Positions 11,502-24,400 of a DNA stretch of 64,000 bases are shown here, in pieces. The notes below the pieces were generated by a model that had not been told where the DNA came from, made no database searches, and worked only from the letters and a program-made list of their open reading frames with translations. Source of the DNA: Kalaharituber pfeilii (lineage: Eukaryota; Ascomycota; Pezizomycetes; Pezizales; Pezizaceae). Made by a program: the position numbers and the translations under genes. The stretch lies in assembly GCA_015179045.1 (NCBI GenBank), contig WHUZ01000015.1, positions 496,001-560,000 of the forward strand, in the 5' to 3' direction. Position 1 is the stretch's first letter. Each line of letters begins with the position of its first letter.

Positions 11502-13279
11502 ATGTGAACGGTGATGATTGTCCGCAAGTTTTTCGTTTGTTTGGGCTCTGGAAGGGGAGAGGATCAAGGAGGGGATTAGACGTAATATGTAATTTCTGGT
11601 ATCATACATCCTACATGGTAAACCCTGTTTACAGGAACTACGACAGAGGTGAAAGAACAGTGCAAATGCTTCGCCGGTGAGAGATTAATTATTCTGTATA
11701 CCCAAATACTACAAAGGGGAACCTTTCTCATGCCCTTTTCTTATTTCTATTGATTTTGGCTTTTCTGCTTTCCATTGGTGTTCGAACATTTACTTCTTGG
11801 GGTTTTGGTGCTTTCTAGGGTTGATTTTCTTATTAGACCCTCTAATTTTTCTTTCCCTTTTTTTCCCACTCTATTCTGGCGTCAATGTGGGTATCTCATG
11901 TTGGAGAGAGGGCGGTGGATCTGATCTGTGAAACAGTGTTTGTCGATTCCTGGTTCTGGTGGCCACATATTCACCTACATTCGTTAATTTTCTCCTCGCT
12001 TTTTTCTCCCTGGAGATTTCTTCTTCTTTTACTATTTCTTCCTCTTTGTCTTTGTTCTAACTGTCACTTTACTCCGATACGTATACTTCTTTAACTTCTT
12101 TTCTTTGTGTTTCAAATTCCGTTTGTATTCAGATGCTTCTTCACATGTCACCAATATATATGCCCCAATTTCTAAGAACGCAAATCAGCCAGTACTTATT
12201 AGCCTCGGAATAATTAAAACAAAATCCAATGTAATTGGAAATATTTCCTTTTTTTTTAAAAAAAAAAAAGTTTTTTCGCCCGCAAACACACATTCCCGAA
12301 CCTGGGTTGCTGTGGATGTTATGTATCCCGGATGATGTGATCATAATCATGATGGGTTTATATATACTATTGTGTGTCAAGCTGCACAATACCGGGAAAC
12401 AAAGAGACCAGGTTTCCAATCAATTCGCATCCACTTGCTATGCTGTAACTTTGAGTTTCCCATGCCGTCCATAGCCTTGGGTTCTCGGATCGCGCAGGAG
12501 CCCCGTGAAATTCAAGGTTAACCTCGAACCGCTTTAATGCTTCTACCCTTTAGGTCCATCTATGAAAGTAACGTCATAATGCCACTACAAATTACCGTGT
12601 ATTTGAAGGGAGCTCGCTAGAGCTTGAGGGTAATCCTAACATCCCAAAATTTGCTCTCATTCGCTACAACATTTTGTTCCACACGTGCTTGTGCTTGGGG
12701 TAAATAAGATGACAACAGCTAAATGACGTAACTGACTGGTGGCTAGCTCCAGTCCCGATGTGGATGCACAATAGGAAACCCACCCCCGGCTCTAACATCG
12801 AAGGGTATATTTTGTGAATTCTCACTTTGATACAAGTAACGCTGTGCCCCGAGCTCCTGCGTCCTGTGTATCGGATCATACAATGAACACGTATACTCAA
12901 ACTGTGTACTTGAAATTCTATGTTAACTTACAAAACTTTGTGTTTTGTCCACACGGAGATTTTGTACACATGCCCTAGCTGTGTTAACGCAATACCAATC
13001 CAAGAAACAGCGCGCTTCAATGCATACGGTGCACTCAAACTTCCCCGCAACGTTTCTGTGTCACTGGTAACTAATTCTGGTCACCCAAGCTGTGGTATAC
13101 TGTGAAATATTATTTCCGATCCAAATATCCATTCCACCAAGTCTTTCTTGCCGAGATCAGATAAATCATATAGCCTATCGATATCAGCATCCTTATCGAC
13201 CGATAATATTAGCTCTAGCTGTACTTAGAATTCAAAAAAGGCCGAAAACCTTAATTAAGCTCTCTATGCATGCATCCTA
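11502..13279. other. Intergenic tract downstream of the LIM-protein gene
   Basis: The first several hundred bases are T-rich (11700-12120), as expected of a 3' UTR and terminator region. A T run followed by an A run (12248-12269) forms a potential A/T hairpin. No gene, RNA or clear repeat is supported. Confidence 0.45.
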
Positions 13280-13537
13280 TCCCTTGGCCGTGTGAGACAT
13301 GCAGCCGAGAGCCCCACCCGCCGGTCATCAGGTAACATATTCAGAAGCTGGAAGTCTCAAAAATGGGAAGATAATCAAATTAAAACTTGCTATGAAGTTG
13401 GAGAAAGCTGGAAAGCTCTATAATTGGACTTCGGAAGATCAGAATCATTTGTCAGATTCAACTTCAGGCAACTTTTAGTTGGGATAGAGGTTATACCAAG
13501 GAGGGGGGACCTCTACTGCATGTCTCACGGCCAAGGA
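13280..13537. mobile_element. Short TIR element (MITE-like), about 260 bp
   Basis: The left end TCCCTTGGCCGTGTGAGACA continues TGCAG. The right end, read on the opposite strand, is TCCTTGGCCGTGAGACATGC followed by AG. They match over about 22 positions with two small indels. Both ends are flanked by TA. The interior is AT-rich with no coding potential, so it is non-autonomous. The superfamily is not certain; TA duplication suggests Tc1/mariner. Confidence 0.65.
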
Positions 13538-13539
13538 TA

Positions 13540-16500
13540 CCCATGAAGTTAGTAAAGTAGATGCTGCAGATGCAATTCTATAATTATGGTACCCCTCTCT
13601 ATTGAATGGCGATCAGTACCAATGCATCTAGCACATCCTTGGGTTTATGTAGAGCACTTGTTACCTGCATTGGGTAGTTTAATTGAGAGTCCTTCGACGC
13701 AGGCACGGGGAAAGCATCAACGTACTAGCTAGCCCTCCCAATAAGCCGGACACGCCATCACCCGATGCTAGTAACGAGTATGTAACTAATATTGCGTGCA
13801 TAATACATGACATGGCATGATTTGCTTGCATCCATAGTGCCATGGTAACTTGGGTTAGCATCTATATCCGTCGGCAGGTCAAACGGAGTTTGGGATGTCT
13901 AGGTTACTGCAGCGAAATATAAATCTATTAAGCATTGAATTAGCAAGAGGTTTGTTGTTCTATGAGCCTTTACGGACTCCACGAAGCCCACGGAGTCATA
14001 CGAAGTCACACGATGCCACACCATGTGAAACATCCCCTCCTTAATGTGGGGAGTAGGGTATACAAGCATGGGAAAGGCTTCTAGAAGGATTTACCATCTT
14101 AAGAGAATTAGGAGGTATCAGTATGCCGAAGGTTGGAATGGGCCAGGGATGGGCTGATATATATATAGATATTTACAGAATATTAGTACAGTGCCAGAAT
14201 ATATTGGGAATCTAGATCTACAGATGCAGATGGAGACAGCGAGCTATACATACTTCAGATTACGTATCTGAATATTAACAGTACCATAATAGAGCGTCGG
14301 TTGGTCTCAGTAAAACACTCAGGGTAAGTTCATCATGAGTGTTCAATGTCGTGAAAAAGGTAACAATTCCTCACCACTAGAACAAAGGGCTATGTAATGT
14401 CGCGTTATCTCAGTAGGCATACTCTCATTATTATTCCTTAGTTTCCCTTCGTGGTGACAATTCAAGAAATGAACGTTACTCACCCAAGCTTACCAATAAC
14501 GTCCTGGGATCTCTTACTCCCGCATCTTACACTAGCTGGGGGCACTGTTTACATGCAAGCCAAGAAGCAGTCTCCTTCGTTTCACCTTTCTATGCTCCTA
14601 AAAATAAGCCCCCCTGTGCTGAAAAAAATGAAAGATTACTTGCAGAGTAGCCTCGTAACTTGCAGAGCTAAGCCTTCAGGGGTAAAAATGACACATGACA
14701 GATATTGAATACCCAGCAAATGTTATGCATGTACTCTACAGGTAGGTACTTAGGCATTATATCATATACGGGTAGAATACATTCATAGGCTGTTGAACAT
14801 GCCTCTTTGTTAACATGCAGACGCAGATCAGTTGTGGCAAGTTGGGAACCAATTTTCTTTTAACCGCATGTGGTAGATTGAAATGAGCTGCAAAATCGAC
14901 AACTACAATCTCGAGTAGACTATTCGGATCTCGAATGGATAACTGTACGTTGCATATTATCCAAGCAGAGCCTACCATGTTATGCCAATCTAAAAGAAGG
15001 GATTGGTCCTGGGCCTGGAAGCAGATCTTCTCTTACAGCGTGCAATAATTCATGGGGACTAAGAACAGTTGGAGCGTAAAACCTAACGCGAGGGAATTGG
15101 AAATAAAGGAGTGATAGTTTGAGCTCAAGTGCGGGGTTAGCAGTACCAGGACTCAGAACGGTAGATCGTAAGTCGAAGCATACAAAATGGTTAAGGGCAT
15201 TATAATTGGGTCTCCTATCCTTTCATGATCAGGTAATCATGCCAGCAAAGTTGATTTACTTTACCACTCAAGTCGAGCTTCGTGGTTGAAATCCGGAGGT
15301 CACCCGCCAATTACTGAAGCTACTGTAGCTGTCAACATCCTCCATTTGCCGAATTTGATTCCATTGGGTAGCTGTCTCGAACTGACGACCAACCATGGTT
15401 CATGCTTTGGAGCTTGCATCTGTACTCATGACGATCGCAATCGTGAAATTCAGTACCAAGAGTAGTTGAGAAGATAGGGCTTAAAAGAGCAGAATGGGAT
15501 TCACTGAATCTCGGCTGTCAAGTCCAGGTATATGTGCGACAGAGAAGCAGTGTCGCGAACTGCATTTGCTATGTCGGCTGCCAAGTGATTCGCGAATTGC
15601 GACACCTGTTCTCGTTTCCAAGCTTTCTTCTTCCCAATCTCAGCGTTAAGCGCGGAGAAAATTCTTAGCGTGACCTCTTGTGTTGTCGATTGCACAACAA
15701 GCTGCATCGGCGCCTAGCCAGCTAGCCCCACAGAAGCCACTTCCGTTAAAGCGTGTATTTATTTTTGGCTAATGTCAAAGAAGCAACATTTAGCATTTAA
15801 AATGGATACGAAAATGGGTATCGAAGTAACAATTCATAATTATCGAGAAGCTAGCATTTGATGCAATGTATATACCTCGCAAAAGTCAGCAAAAGGCAGG
15901 CAAAATTCTAATTGCATATGATCTTTAGATGGTATAGCTACTTGTTCCTTCAAGTAATTGTTGATGCTTCCGACCAATTTGAGACGAGGACTGGGTGGCG
16001 ACAAGTTGTGATGCTGGCGGTGAATTGAAATTTGGCATTGCCGGCCACACAGCCGTTAAGGCTAAGCTGTAAAGTAATTAAAAATAACATGTAAACACGA
16101 CCTGAACCTGAACGTCAGTAGCAAGTGCCACGACTCCAAGTGATGAGAAAAGCCTCGTAGTCGTGAAGCTTCGCTGAGAGCAAGGAATTTTCCAAATATG
16201 TATAATTATAGCCTGAATATCTTACTCAATACGCGGACTCGTGCTAAGATAAGATTACGGAAAGAATTTTCATGTCGTTTAAACAGACCTGTATACGTAA
16301 TAAATGCTGATGATCGTTGTGGTAGTAGTAGGTGGTGCCAAATGTAACAAAGAGAGAAGTGATCAAGAACTGAATACCTTTCGACTAACAGGTCCTTACT
16401 ATGTAGTATATGCCAGTGAGTGTGACCTGGTCATCGATCTTCATAAGGTATGTGGTCATGAACTATACTAGCCAAAGGCATCCGCAGTAATTAACAGGGA

Positions 16501-18267
16501 GTTCTCTTCCCGCACCCAAGAAATATCGGTGCGCTGAAGACAGATTAGTGGATCGTAATCACATCACAGGTAAACAAAGCCTACAGTTAAGATTTGAGGA
16601 ATCGGTGCCTGAGAATCTTGAAACATCTTGTTTTGTGCTGCAGTGACCCTCACCCCCTTCATTGCTATTTACATAGCCAGGCCATATATCCTGTTCTTGG
16701 TCCTGCATTAGTAGCCTGCAGACAGGTGTATTGCCATGGGGGAAGCCCAGCTGCCACATTCCAGCATCCTGAACAAGCCCATCGCACATGTTAGTACGGT
16801 GGCATCCATGTTCGCGTTATTCACGCTGTGCAGAGGGTAGGAGTGAGCGAGCCCACATGTAGATGCGCGGTCGGCAGCTCAGCTGGGGCAGCCCGGTTGG
16901 AAAGTGGAAGATTCCGCCGGGGTGGGGGGGGATTGTTTGGCGGGGCCAGGCAGCGCGCCATTGTCTGTCCACGTCGAGTGCTGCTTCTGTATTTGAGCAC
17001 TCGTGGGTGCAGATTTGCTCTCGGAGCGGGCTGAGATGCCTTGGTCGAGTCGAGCGGCGTGCGAACCGGGCAGGGCAGCGAGAGAGGCTTGCTCGCGCTT
17101 CTGGGGCGTGGCGCTGGGAGGGCTCGCAGGCAGCATGGTGCCGCTGCCGGGGCCTGCTGCCCACCCACCCTCTCGCTCTCGCCCTGGCCACTCCTAGCGT
17201 GCAAAAAAAGCCCTCCCTTCCTGAGTCTCACCCGCGTCCAGCACCCCTCCCCACACCTCACCCTCGCACCCTCACTCACACCTTCCCACACACCCCCTGC
17301 GCCCGCCCAATAATCGAACGCTTCCTGCTGCCCTCTGTTGCCTCGTCCTCTGCTCGTATATTACTGTTCGGCTTCCCACCCCCCCCAGTCCTCCGCATCT
17401 CTACTTCCTTCATCTTTCCTTCCTTCTTTCGTCCTCCTCCCCTCTTTCGCTAGAGAGATTCAGAGCCTGTCGCTCGAAAAGATAAAATAAAAAAAAGCAT
17501 AAGGCAAAGTGTAGCAACGGCAATCTTTCTCTGTTCCTCAGCAATCCCCAAATTCTCTGTTCCCGACTCTTGGTTTGCGGTTACAAAACAGTCATAGACG
17601 TCTCCTATCACTCTGCTTTGCTTGCTTGCCTGCGTTTCTTCAGCTCTCCGCCGACAGAGAATCTAACACACTTGAGCCTGCTCCAACTGTCTGGGTACAT
17701 TTGCATTTCTATCGTGCTGAGCACGTACATCTCGAGGAAAACCCCCTTCGGTGAACTTATTAGCTCCTTCACCTCAGTACAGGTGCAGCGCTGTCTCTGG
17801 CTTCTGTGTCTTGTTTCACGGTCGGCTTAGTTTTTTGTGGGAATTTTTTTTACTTTTTTTCTTTTGCCTTTTCCGTGTCCAGTCTCGATAATACATTTTA
17901 TTATATCCTTTAGTATTCTTTAAAAAAATTCGACAGAGCAAGATTTCGATCCGGTAGCAACAGGCATCTGCAGATCCTCTGTACTTTTTTTCTCATTCTA
18001 ACATCGAACTGTTCCAAACCCCACAAAACTCAACTCGCTCACTTTTCGACAGCACTCTGATTCTTATTCCTAATTTCTAAGATTATTTTTATTATTGCAT
18101 TTATTTTCTGGTTCTAAGTTATTCGAAAAGGTCACTGCTTTACGTGTATTCGCTGGTCTTTTGGGACTTTGGCGTAATCTCAACACCCCTTTTCGACCTT
18201 ATTTATAATACGCGCTTTTTTGATTTATTCAGCCTCAAATCTCCCCACCCGATTTTCCGCAGCAGAC
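13540..18267. other. Long intergenic tract with a GC-rich island and pyrimidine-rich leader
   Basis: 13540-16800 shows no supported gene. One minus-strand frame (15501-15707, 68 aa) has a protein-like helical composition but no identity. 16820-17450 is sharply GC-rich and yields long overlapping frames on both strands; it looks like a promoter island, not coding DNA. 17450-18267 is rich in C/T runs and likely the 5' UTR of the downstream Gln-rich protein gene, possibly with a leader intron that I cannot place. Confidence 0.45.
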
Positions 18268-19890
18268 ATGGACGCAGGCGGCCTCATGGCTTACAATTCT
18301 TACAATCAGCGGGTTCAACCCACCCAGTCAACTTTGGGTGTCCCGAACAGTGGATTCGGGTCCAGAGGCAAGAATAGTCATATTCGCAACATCTCTGTCC
18401 CTGTGCCAAATCCCCAGGATCAACCTTCTGTCACTACTCCAAGGACGGGACGAGCACAGCTCCTTGCTGGCCTTCGCACTCAGCCGAAGACACCAACCAC
18501 TACCCAAGCGACTGGCACCTTCAGCACTGAAATATCTAATGGTTTGGAATCTAGCAAATATGCACCTATGCCCAGATCTGCAGCATTTGCTCCAAAAACT
18601 GCTCGTGGTTTGGGCTTTTCTGCCTCCCAGCCTATGAACCAGTATTCTCCTGCACTTCCTACTCCTCCACAGTCTTCCCCAGCTATCACTATGAATGGAG
18701 AGCTGCTCTACGACCAGCAGAATTTCGCTGATGCCCAAGCATATGCTGATATGCTTGCTACTACTAACTACATTCTCGCCCAACGCCAGCAGCAGCTTCA
18801 GCAGCTCTTGCTAGCCCAGCAGGCGCAGCAGCTCCAGCAGCAACTTGCTGGCTTGCAACTTCAATCTCCTATGGCAAATCAGTTTTCTACCCCCCCTCTT
18901 AGCCCTGGTATGGGAATGTTTACTCCTGCTGCTCAGAACATTCCGGGCTCCGCTGGCGGGTTATATTCGATTCAAAATCCACTTATGAATTATTACCTCC
19001 AAGCCCAGCAGCAGCAGCAACAAGTACAGCAGCTCAATCCGGCTTACCAACAGCCTCCTGTTACACAACAAAGGTCGGCCTCTCCACCTGCACAACAACA
19101 GTATCAACAGCCGCAGCAACAAACGCAGCAGATCCAGGCGTCAACTGCCTCCGCATCAACTGCCTCCGCATCAACTGCCTCCGCGTCAACTGCCTCGGCG
19201 TCGATGAATTCAAGCCGCTTAGCTAGCCGCTCGCGATCTCCTCCAAAGCTTACATGTACTCCACGAGAGCCCCAACCTGGTTTGAGTAGTTCCAGCTTTC
19301 GCAAAGGACATAAGAAGGCGAGCTCCTTGTCAAGCTGTATTAACGCCAATAACGTCGAGATTGAAGAGGCTCCCAAGACTTCCGTTCCAAAGCTTTCAAT
19401 GCTTCCTGCAACACCTTCGACTGCTACGTTTGCTCCTGGACACGCAAGTGGCACTCATCCGATCAGGCAACCACGTGGCCCACCAAGCTTTGAGGAGATT
19501 AAGGCCAAGCCAACCACCAAGCATGAGGGTAGTAAGAACTTTGCCACTAGGCAACGTAGAAAGGCGGTATTCCGATTGATCACTGCTGGCTTGGAACGTC
19601 GAGGGAACAGAGCCACCTCTGGCGGTACCATGACGCCCGTGTCTGAGAACGATGGGGGCTTCACCTTTGAAGATGGCGATAGCGTAACTTCTTCGCTTTC
19701 TGGGAGACAGAGCTTGCAAAGCTTGCGTGAGGGTCCTGATTCTCCTCCAGGTTATAGTGCTTCAAGCCTCAGTGGTGACGAGGGTATTCTTGGAGGAAAG
19801 TTGGTTGAGATCAAGGAATCTTCAGGCGGGCTTCGCACTCCCCACCTGGTTTTGGATGCAGCTGAGAAGAGGAGGAGCGCCTTGTTCTAG
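18268..19890 (+). CDS. Glutamine-rich low-complexity protein of unknown function
   Basis: A single open frame of 540 residues with no intron. I do not recognise a named family. The start is chosen at the ATG at 18268 (MDAGGLMAYNSYNQR) because the 16 codons upstream in frame lie in T-rich leader DNA. Residues 1-170 are Ser/Thr/Pro-rich; about 171-295 are dominated by Gln (for example QRQQQLQQLLLAQQAQQ), prion-like or RNA-granule-like in composition. Residues of about 292-311 are four copies of STASA encoded by a perfect-length 15-bp repeat. A charged, well-ordered block near residue 423 (SKNFATRQRRKAVFRLITAG) and the C-terminus look like the conserved functional part. A role in RNA binding or regulation would fit the composition but is only a guess. 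Confidence 0.85.
   Translation: MDAGGLMAYNSYNQRVQPTQSTLGVPNSGFGSRGKNSHIRNISVPVPNPQDQPSVTTPRTGRAQLLAGLRTQPKTPTTTQATGTFSTEISNGLESSKYAPMPRSAAFAPKTARGLGFSASQPMNQYSPALPTPPQSSPAITMNGELLYDQQNFADAQAYADMLATTNYILAQRQQQLQQLLLAQQAQQLQQQLAGLQLQSPMANQFSTPPLSPGMGMFTPAAQNIPGSAGGLYSIQNPLMNYYLQAQQQQQQVQQLNPAYQQPPVTQQRSASPPAQQQYQQPQQQTQQIQASTASASTASASTASASTASASMNSSRLASRSRSPPKLTCTPREPQPGLSSSSFRKGHKKASSLSSCINANNVEIEEAPKTSVPKLSMLPATPSTATFAPGHASGTHPIRQPRGPPSFEEIKAKPTTKHEGSKNFATRQRRKAVFRLITAGLERRGNRATSGGTMTPVSENDGGFTFEDGDSVTSSLSGRQSLQSLREGPDSPPGYSASSLSGDEGILGGKLVEIKESSGGLRTPHLVLDAAEKRRSALF
19141..19200 (+). repeat. In-frame 15-bp minisatellite, four copies
   Basis: Unit TCAACTGCCTCCGCA, four copies, with synonymous third-position changes in the last two (GCG, TCG). 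It encodes Ser-Thr-Ala-Ser-Ala repeats inside the Gln-rich protein and is likely length-variable between strains. Confidence 0.95.
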
Positions 19891-21387
19891 TTGGCTGGAG
19901 ACATCCATTCTTTTGAGCGATAACGCCGCTCGTCAGTGTGTTCCTTCGTTTACATCTTGTTTGTGTGTGTTATCTTTTGTTTTTGTTAATCATTTTCCGG
20001 TCATATCAGACTGCTGCATTTGGTACAATAAAACGCCAGAAGGAAGTGGCATAGCTCGGGCATGAAGGTGATGAGGGTAGCTGAAGAGGGGGAAGGACAT
20101 ATTGTTTTCTTATTCTTTGTCTTCTTTTCTTTTTCTTTTCTCTGCTTTTATTATAAGATTGTCGTTCTGGACAACTCAGGGCACTGACGGACCAAAATGT
20201 AATTGGGGCGGGTCATGGAATAAGGGCTGGGTATCAACGCTGTCTTTGAAAGATGTAGTTGCTTTTCATTTTTATGGACAGTGGAGGGGTACTGTTATAT
20301 AACACTATGGAATAGGAGGATAAGATGACAGTAGGAAATAAATTAGGGTAGTGAAACACGGAAAATCACTGAGCTGTGTAATAATGGAGAGATCGTTCCC
20401 TGAAGCCGGTGTATTCTCCACTCTATGTCCAATACTTGCCTTCCATCAATTCATTCTCTTACGCCTCTATCACTAGGACGAACTTCCCCACCATCAGAGA
20501 GATTAGGCCCCTAACAACAAACTCCTGTTTCCCCTCTCCCCTCATCAAGGGCTATGAATCTTCTTCCCCTGAAAATTTTTATGCCAGGGCGTTTGCTCCC
20601 CATCCATGAAGTCCAATATAATAGGAGCTATGATTTGTATAAGCCAGATCATTCAGATTGGTCTCTAAAAAATAGTCAAACGACATCGCAGGGTATAATA
20701 CGACCTGTCGAGTTGGTTTTGGACTTCCGGCGGGACATCCGTAACGGCTTTCGCTCGCTCGCTCTTGGAGGCCCGACATTCTAAAGCCAGTCTTCTCCCG
20801 ATTTGCTCCGTGGTGATCTTGGAATACGAAACTCTCTCACTTCGTCCTTTCGGAGTTCTCAAAACCCACTGATCGTATAACAGAGTTTCTGCTAACGTCG
20901 TAACTATCAACTTGAAACTAAACTCAAAGCTCGCCGATTTTCTTAGATACGAAGCGGAGCGCAAGTATAGCTACAGCGTAGTGTTGTATACTGTTTGCGA
21001 TACAACTTAATGAATACAATATGACGCGGCTCCGGTGCAGGATTGCCGAAACAGGTAGTCTTGCACGATCAGAGGAATGTCGTGTTTGAATTAAACTGAA
21101 CAAAAGTTAGTTAGGCAGGGGTTGGGCGACTCTGAACTCGACAGTCAGTTGGTATCCAATATTCAGCTTCTCTTCGTTTAATTTTTATTTCTTCTAGACG
21201 ACGAGCCGGGGAGACTTTATATTTATTTTTATGTTCTGTTCCCATTCAATTCCTTCCTTCTTCAGCACTGGATGCACTTTTTTTTTTCGTTCATATAACC
21301 TGGTGTCTTCCCCCCCACCCTGAATGGCTTCTTATTTCTGGGAAATTTTATATAATTTGCATTGTGGCATTTTTTTTTTTGTATTTG

Positions 21388-21422
<35 letters not shown>

Positions 21423-24400
21423 ATTATTCATCATCAACACTCGATTCATCACATTCCTTTGATTTGTGATTGTATACGAGGTGGGGGAGGGGGGTGGGTG
21501 AAAAAAAAAATATACTAAAGTTTTACTGAGAAACTTTTGAAACCAGAGAATCAGAGAAAAAATAACCATAAGTCCTCAGTGGGTCATCACAAATCCGTAG
21601 GGGGGGACCTGCTTCCACATCAGCTAAGGAATCCCATGCCCCACAGACCTAATGCGGTAGTTTTCAGACTATCTAGTTGATGTGAAAAAAAAGGTTTAGC
21701 TGTACAGTGTTTGACAGTCGTTACCCTGAGGAGCTGCCTGTCGTGCAATTGTGAGAAGTCAAGACCGCGGGGGGTGCTGTAGCTGATAATGGCATGGGAA
21801 GAAGCTGTTGGCATATATTCCTTACAGCGTAGGTATTGGTATGTACCCTACTCTCTCTTTTTCTCCATCCCGTCTCACAAATTACCTCAGACTCCGTCAT
21901 CCGCAGTCTGTGCAAGACACTCACACTCATCAAATATGGTCCCCCTGCCAGGCTGATTCCCCAGTTCTTGTCTTAACCCCAATCCACAAGATCGTGATGG
22001 CTCTTTGTTGAATTCTTCCCCCCAGAAACATTTGAAATGCCATGTAACAGAGAATACAGGTTATGTGAGTAACTAGCCGGAAAATCCTTGTAGAACAGAA
22101 CTTCCTTGGTGGACTCTAAAGCCGCCTTTTTAAATACAAGTACACACTAATACGATGCTAAACATTCTGGTAGAATTCTGCCCTTCTACCTACATTGTTC
22201 TCTCCTCTTCCACTACCAGGCATCGTCTACCCCCTCCTCTTTCTCTCAAATCCATATCCCCATTCTTCATGACTACAAGTTAATCACCCTCCGAAACTTT
22301 GCATACAGCAGGATTTTCGGTTCCTCGTCACTCTCCTCCACATCCTTAATTTCTTTTTTTATCACCTCCATCACCTTTCTCCACATAGCGAGGACAGAAA
22401 GCTTACTAATGCGCCGCTCGTCAGCTTATCCGTTGAATACCCAAGAGATTAAGGTGTTCTCGGTGATCTGGCGATGATGCTGCAGGAACTCGAAAGTCTC
22501 AGTCAGTACTCTTCTCGCCTGAATCCCGCAATCGACAGGGTCTCGGCAGTAGCAGATCAGATCAAATGTGATACGGAAGGCAATCCCTCAGGTGGCTAGG
22601 GTCCATAGCTTATAATTATTTTGACCAGTATCGCTCACATCAGTGAGGCCAATGCCAATCCTAAGAAGCTTGCTTGAAGTATATATATATTTGTTAGGTA
22701 GAGTGAACTCCAATTACTCCATTACTCCACACCAGAGCTTCTGTTTTCAGACTTCTAACGAATCCTTCATTCCGCGGAATAGTCTAATTCTCCAACGGCC
22801 CTTGGAGATGTAAGACGGAGTAATATAGTGTTCCCGATGTCACATCGTCATGTGAGGGGAGCTGCGGGACGGATAATATGGCCGGGTTGATGGATATATA
22901 AAGATAGTGTTAGTTCAGTTACTGAATCAAGGGAGTGTCTGGACTCAGTAGTGGTGAAATCTTCAGATTTCTTCAGGGTGGGACTCATTTAGATCACATG
23001 CACCATCACATTTATAGGCACAATTAATTTGGCAGACCCCCAGGAGAATATAAAGTTCATGAGATGTAAGAATAAGAGTAGGGAAATTAGCACCTGTTTC
23101 ATCGCGATATTGTACACTGGTGCACAGTACCAAGCGGGTGGGTTGGTGGTTGGTACTGAAGGTTAATCTGGACTGAAAATTGCCCTCTAGCAATGTACCA
23201 TGACATGCTGTGACGTGAAACCTGATGACCCAGATGACTCCATCTGGCATAAAACATACATGACGCGTCCGTAGTCTGGTTGTGCGACGCACCATATGCA
23301 ATCCGTGTTTCATGAAAAGCCCATGTTTTGGATTGGACACAGATGTCCGTGCCTGGCACACTGCCGTTACATGTTGTCTCGGCGCGGTAACTACAGGACT
23401 TCGGGGATGTCGGCAATGTTGCCGTCAAAGATCAGACGTTTGGGTATGTAAAAGCACGATTTCCCTAAAGAGGGCGGTATGCCAAAGCCTAGCTCTCAGT
23501 CATCAAGCCATCTCCAAAACTTCAGTCTTCAATTTGAGAGCCTGAGGCGACAACATGCAAAGCCACCCTGCACGCAATACATGCATTGAAACCCTTGCTA
23601 GTCAGCATCTGGTTCCGAGACTACCTTGCTGGGGCGTTGAGGGATCTGGCAATCGGTAATTGACCAGAAATTACGAGAACCGTCTATTTGTTTCTTCCGA
23701 ACACATTCTGAATTGATGGTTACCGTAGATCAGAATGACGATTTTTATTTTCGGGAAAAAGAAATTGCAAGCAACAAGTAGCAAATCTTCGCAGGACGTT
23801 CCACCCCAGTTTCTTGATGACACAAGAGACTAAACAGCTATTGTACTTGGATATAAACCTTGCAAGTGCGCATAGCTCTGATGGGCTTTTCCTCATTGCG
23901 TGCTTGTACCAAGAACTTTCTGTGACAGACTAGATCGGGTGCCGAGACTAACTGGATCGATGATATCCTGCCTTGGTTGAGGGTAACTGATTCTCACTGG
24001 TCAAACAAATCAGAGAATGATAGAACAAAACCTAGGCGGAGGTGAACTAGTATTTTTTTGAGTATCGGTTCATATTCATAGGTAAGCAGCTCGTGTTGGA
24101 ATACTGATAATCTGAGGACCATATCACCATTACATTTGCTTAGATTTTGTTGCTGTTTGGTCGTTTGAGATGGCAATTTATTAGGACACCTTTCAGTGCC
24201 TAAAATAAGTATTCTTCATTTAGCACCCTGGACTAAAGAAAAATGAGATGTTATACTGCCATCACAATTAGCGAATTTAACCATAGGTTACAGGGCAGAT
24301 ATCCAGATCGATCTATCAAATATCACTGCCGTTTAGTTGCATCGATCCATAGATGTGGCTCCGCCAAGTGCAGGTATTTGCTTTTTCGCGGATTCCGGTA

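Noticed and set aside
15501..15707. 68-aa minus-strand frame with helical, protein-like composition
   Set aside because: No start context, neighbours or family; isolated in stop-rich DNA, so it cannot be told from chance or an old gene fragment.
16817..17453. Long open frames on both strands (up to 196 aa)
   Set aside because: All lie in a GC-rich block, overlap one another and contain only Ala/Pro/Arg-rich low-complexity sequence.
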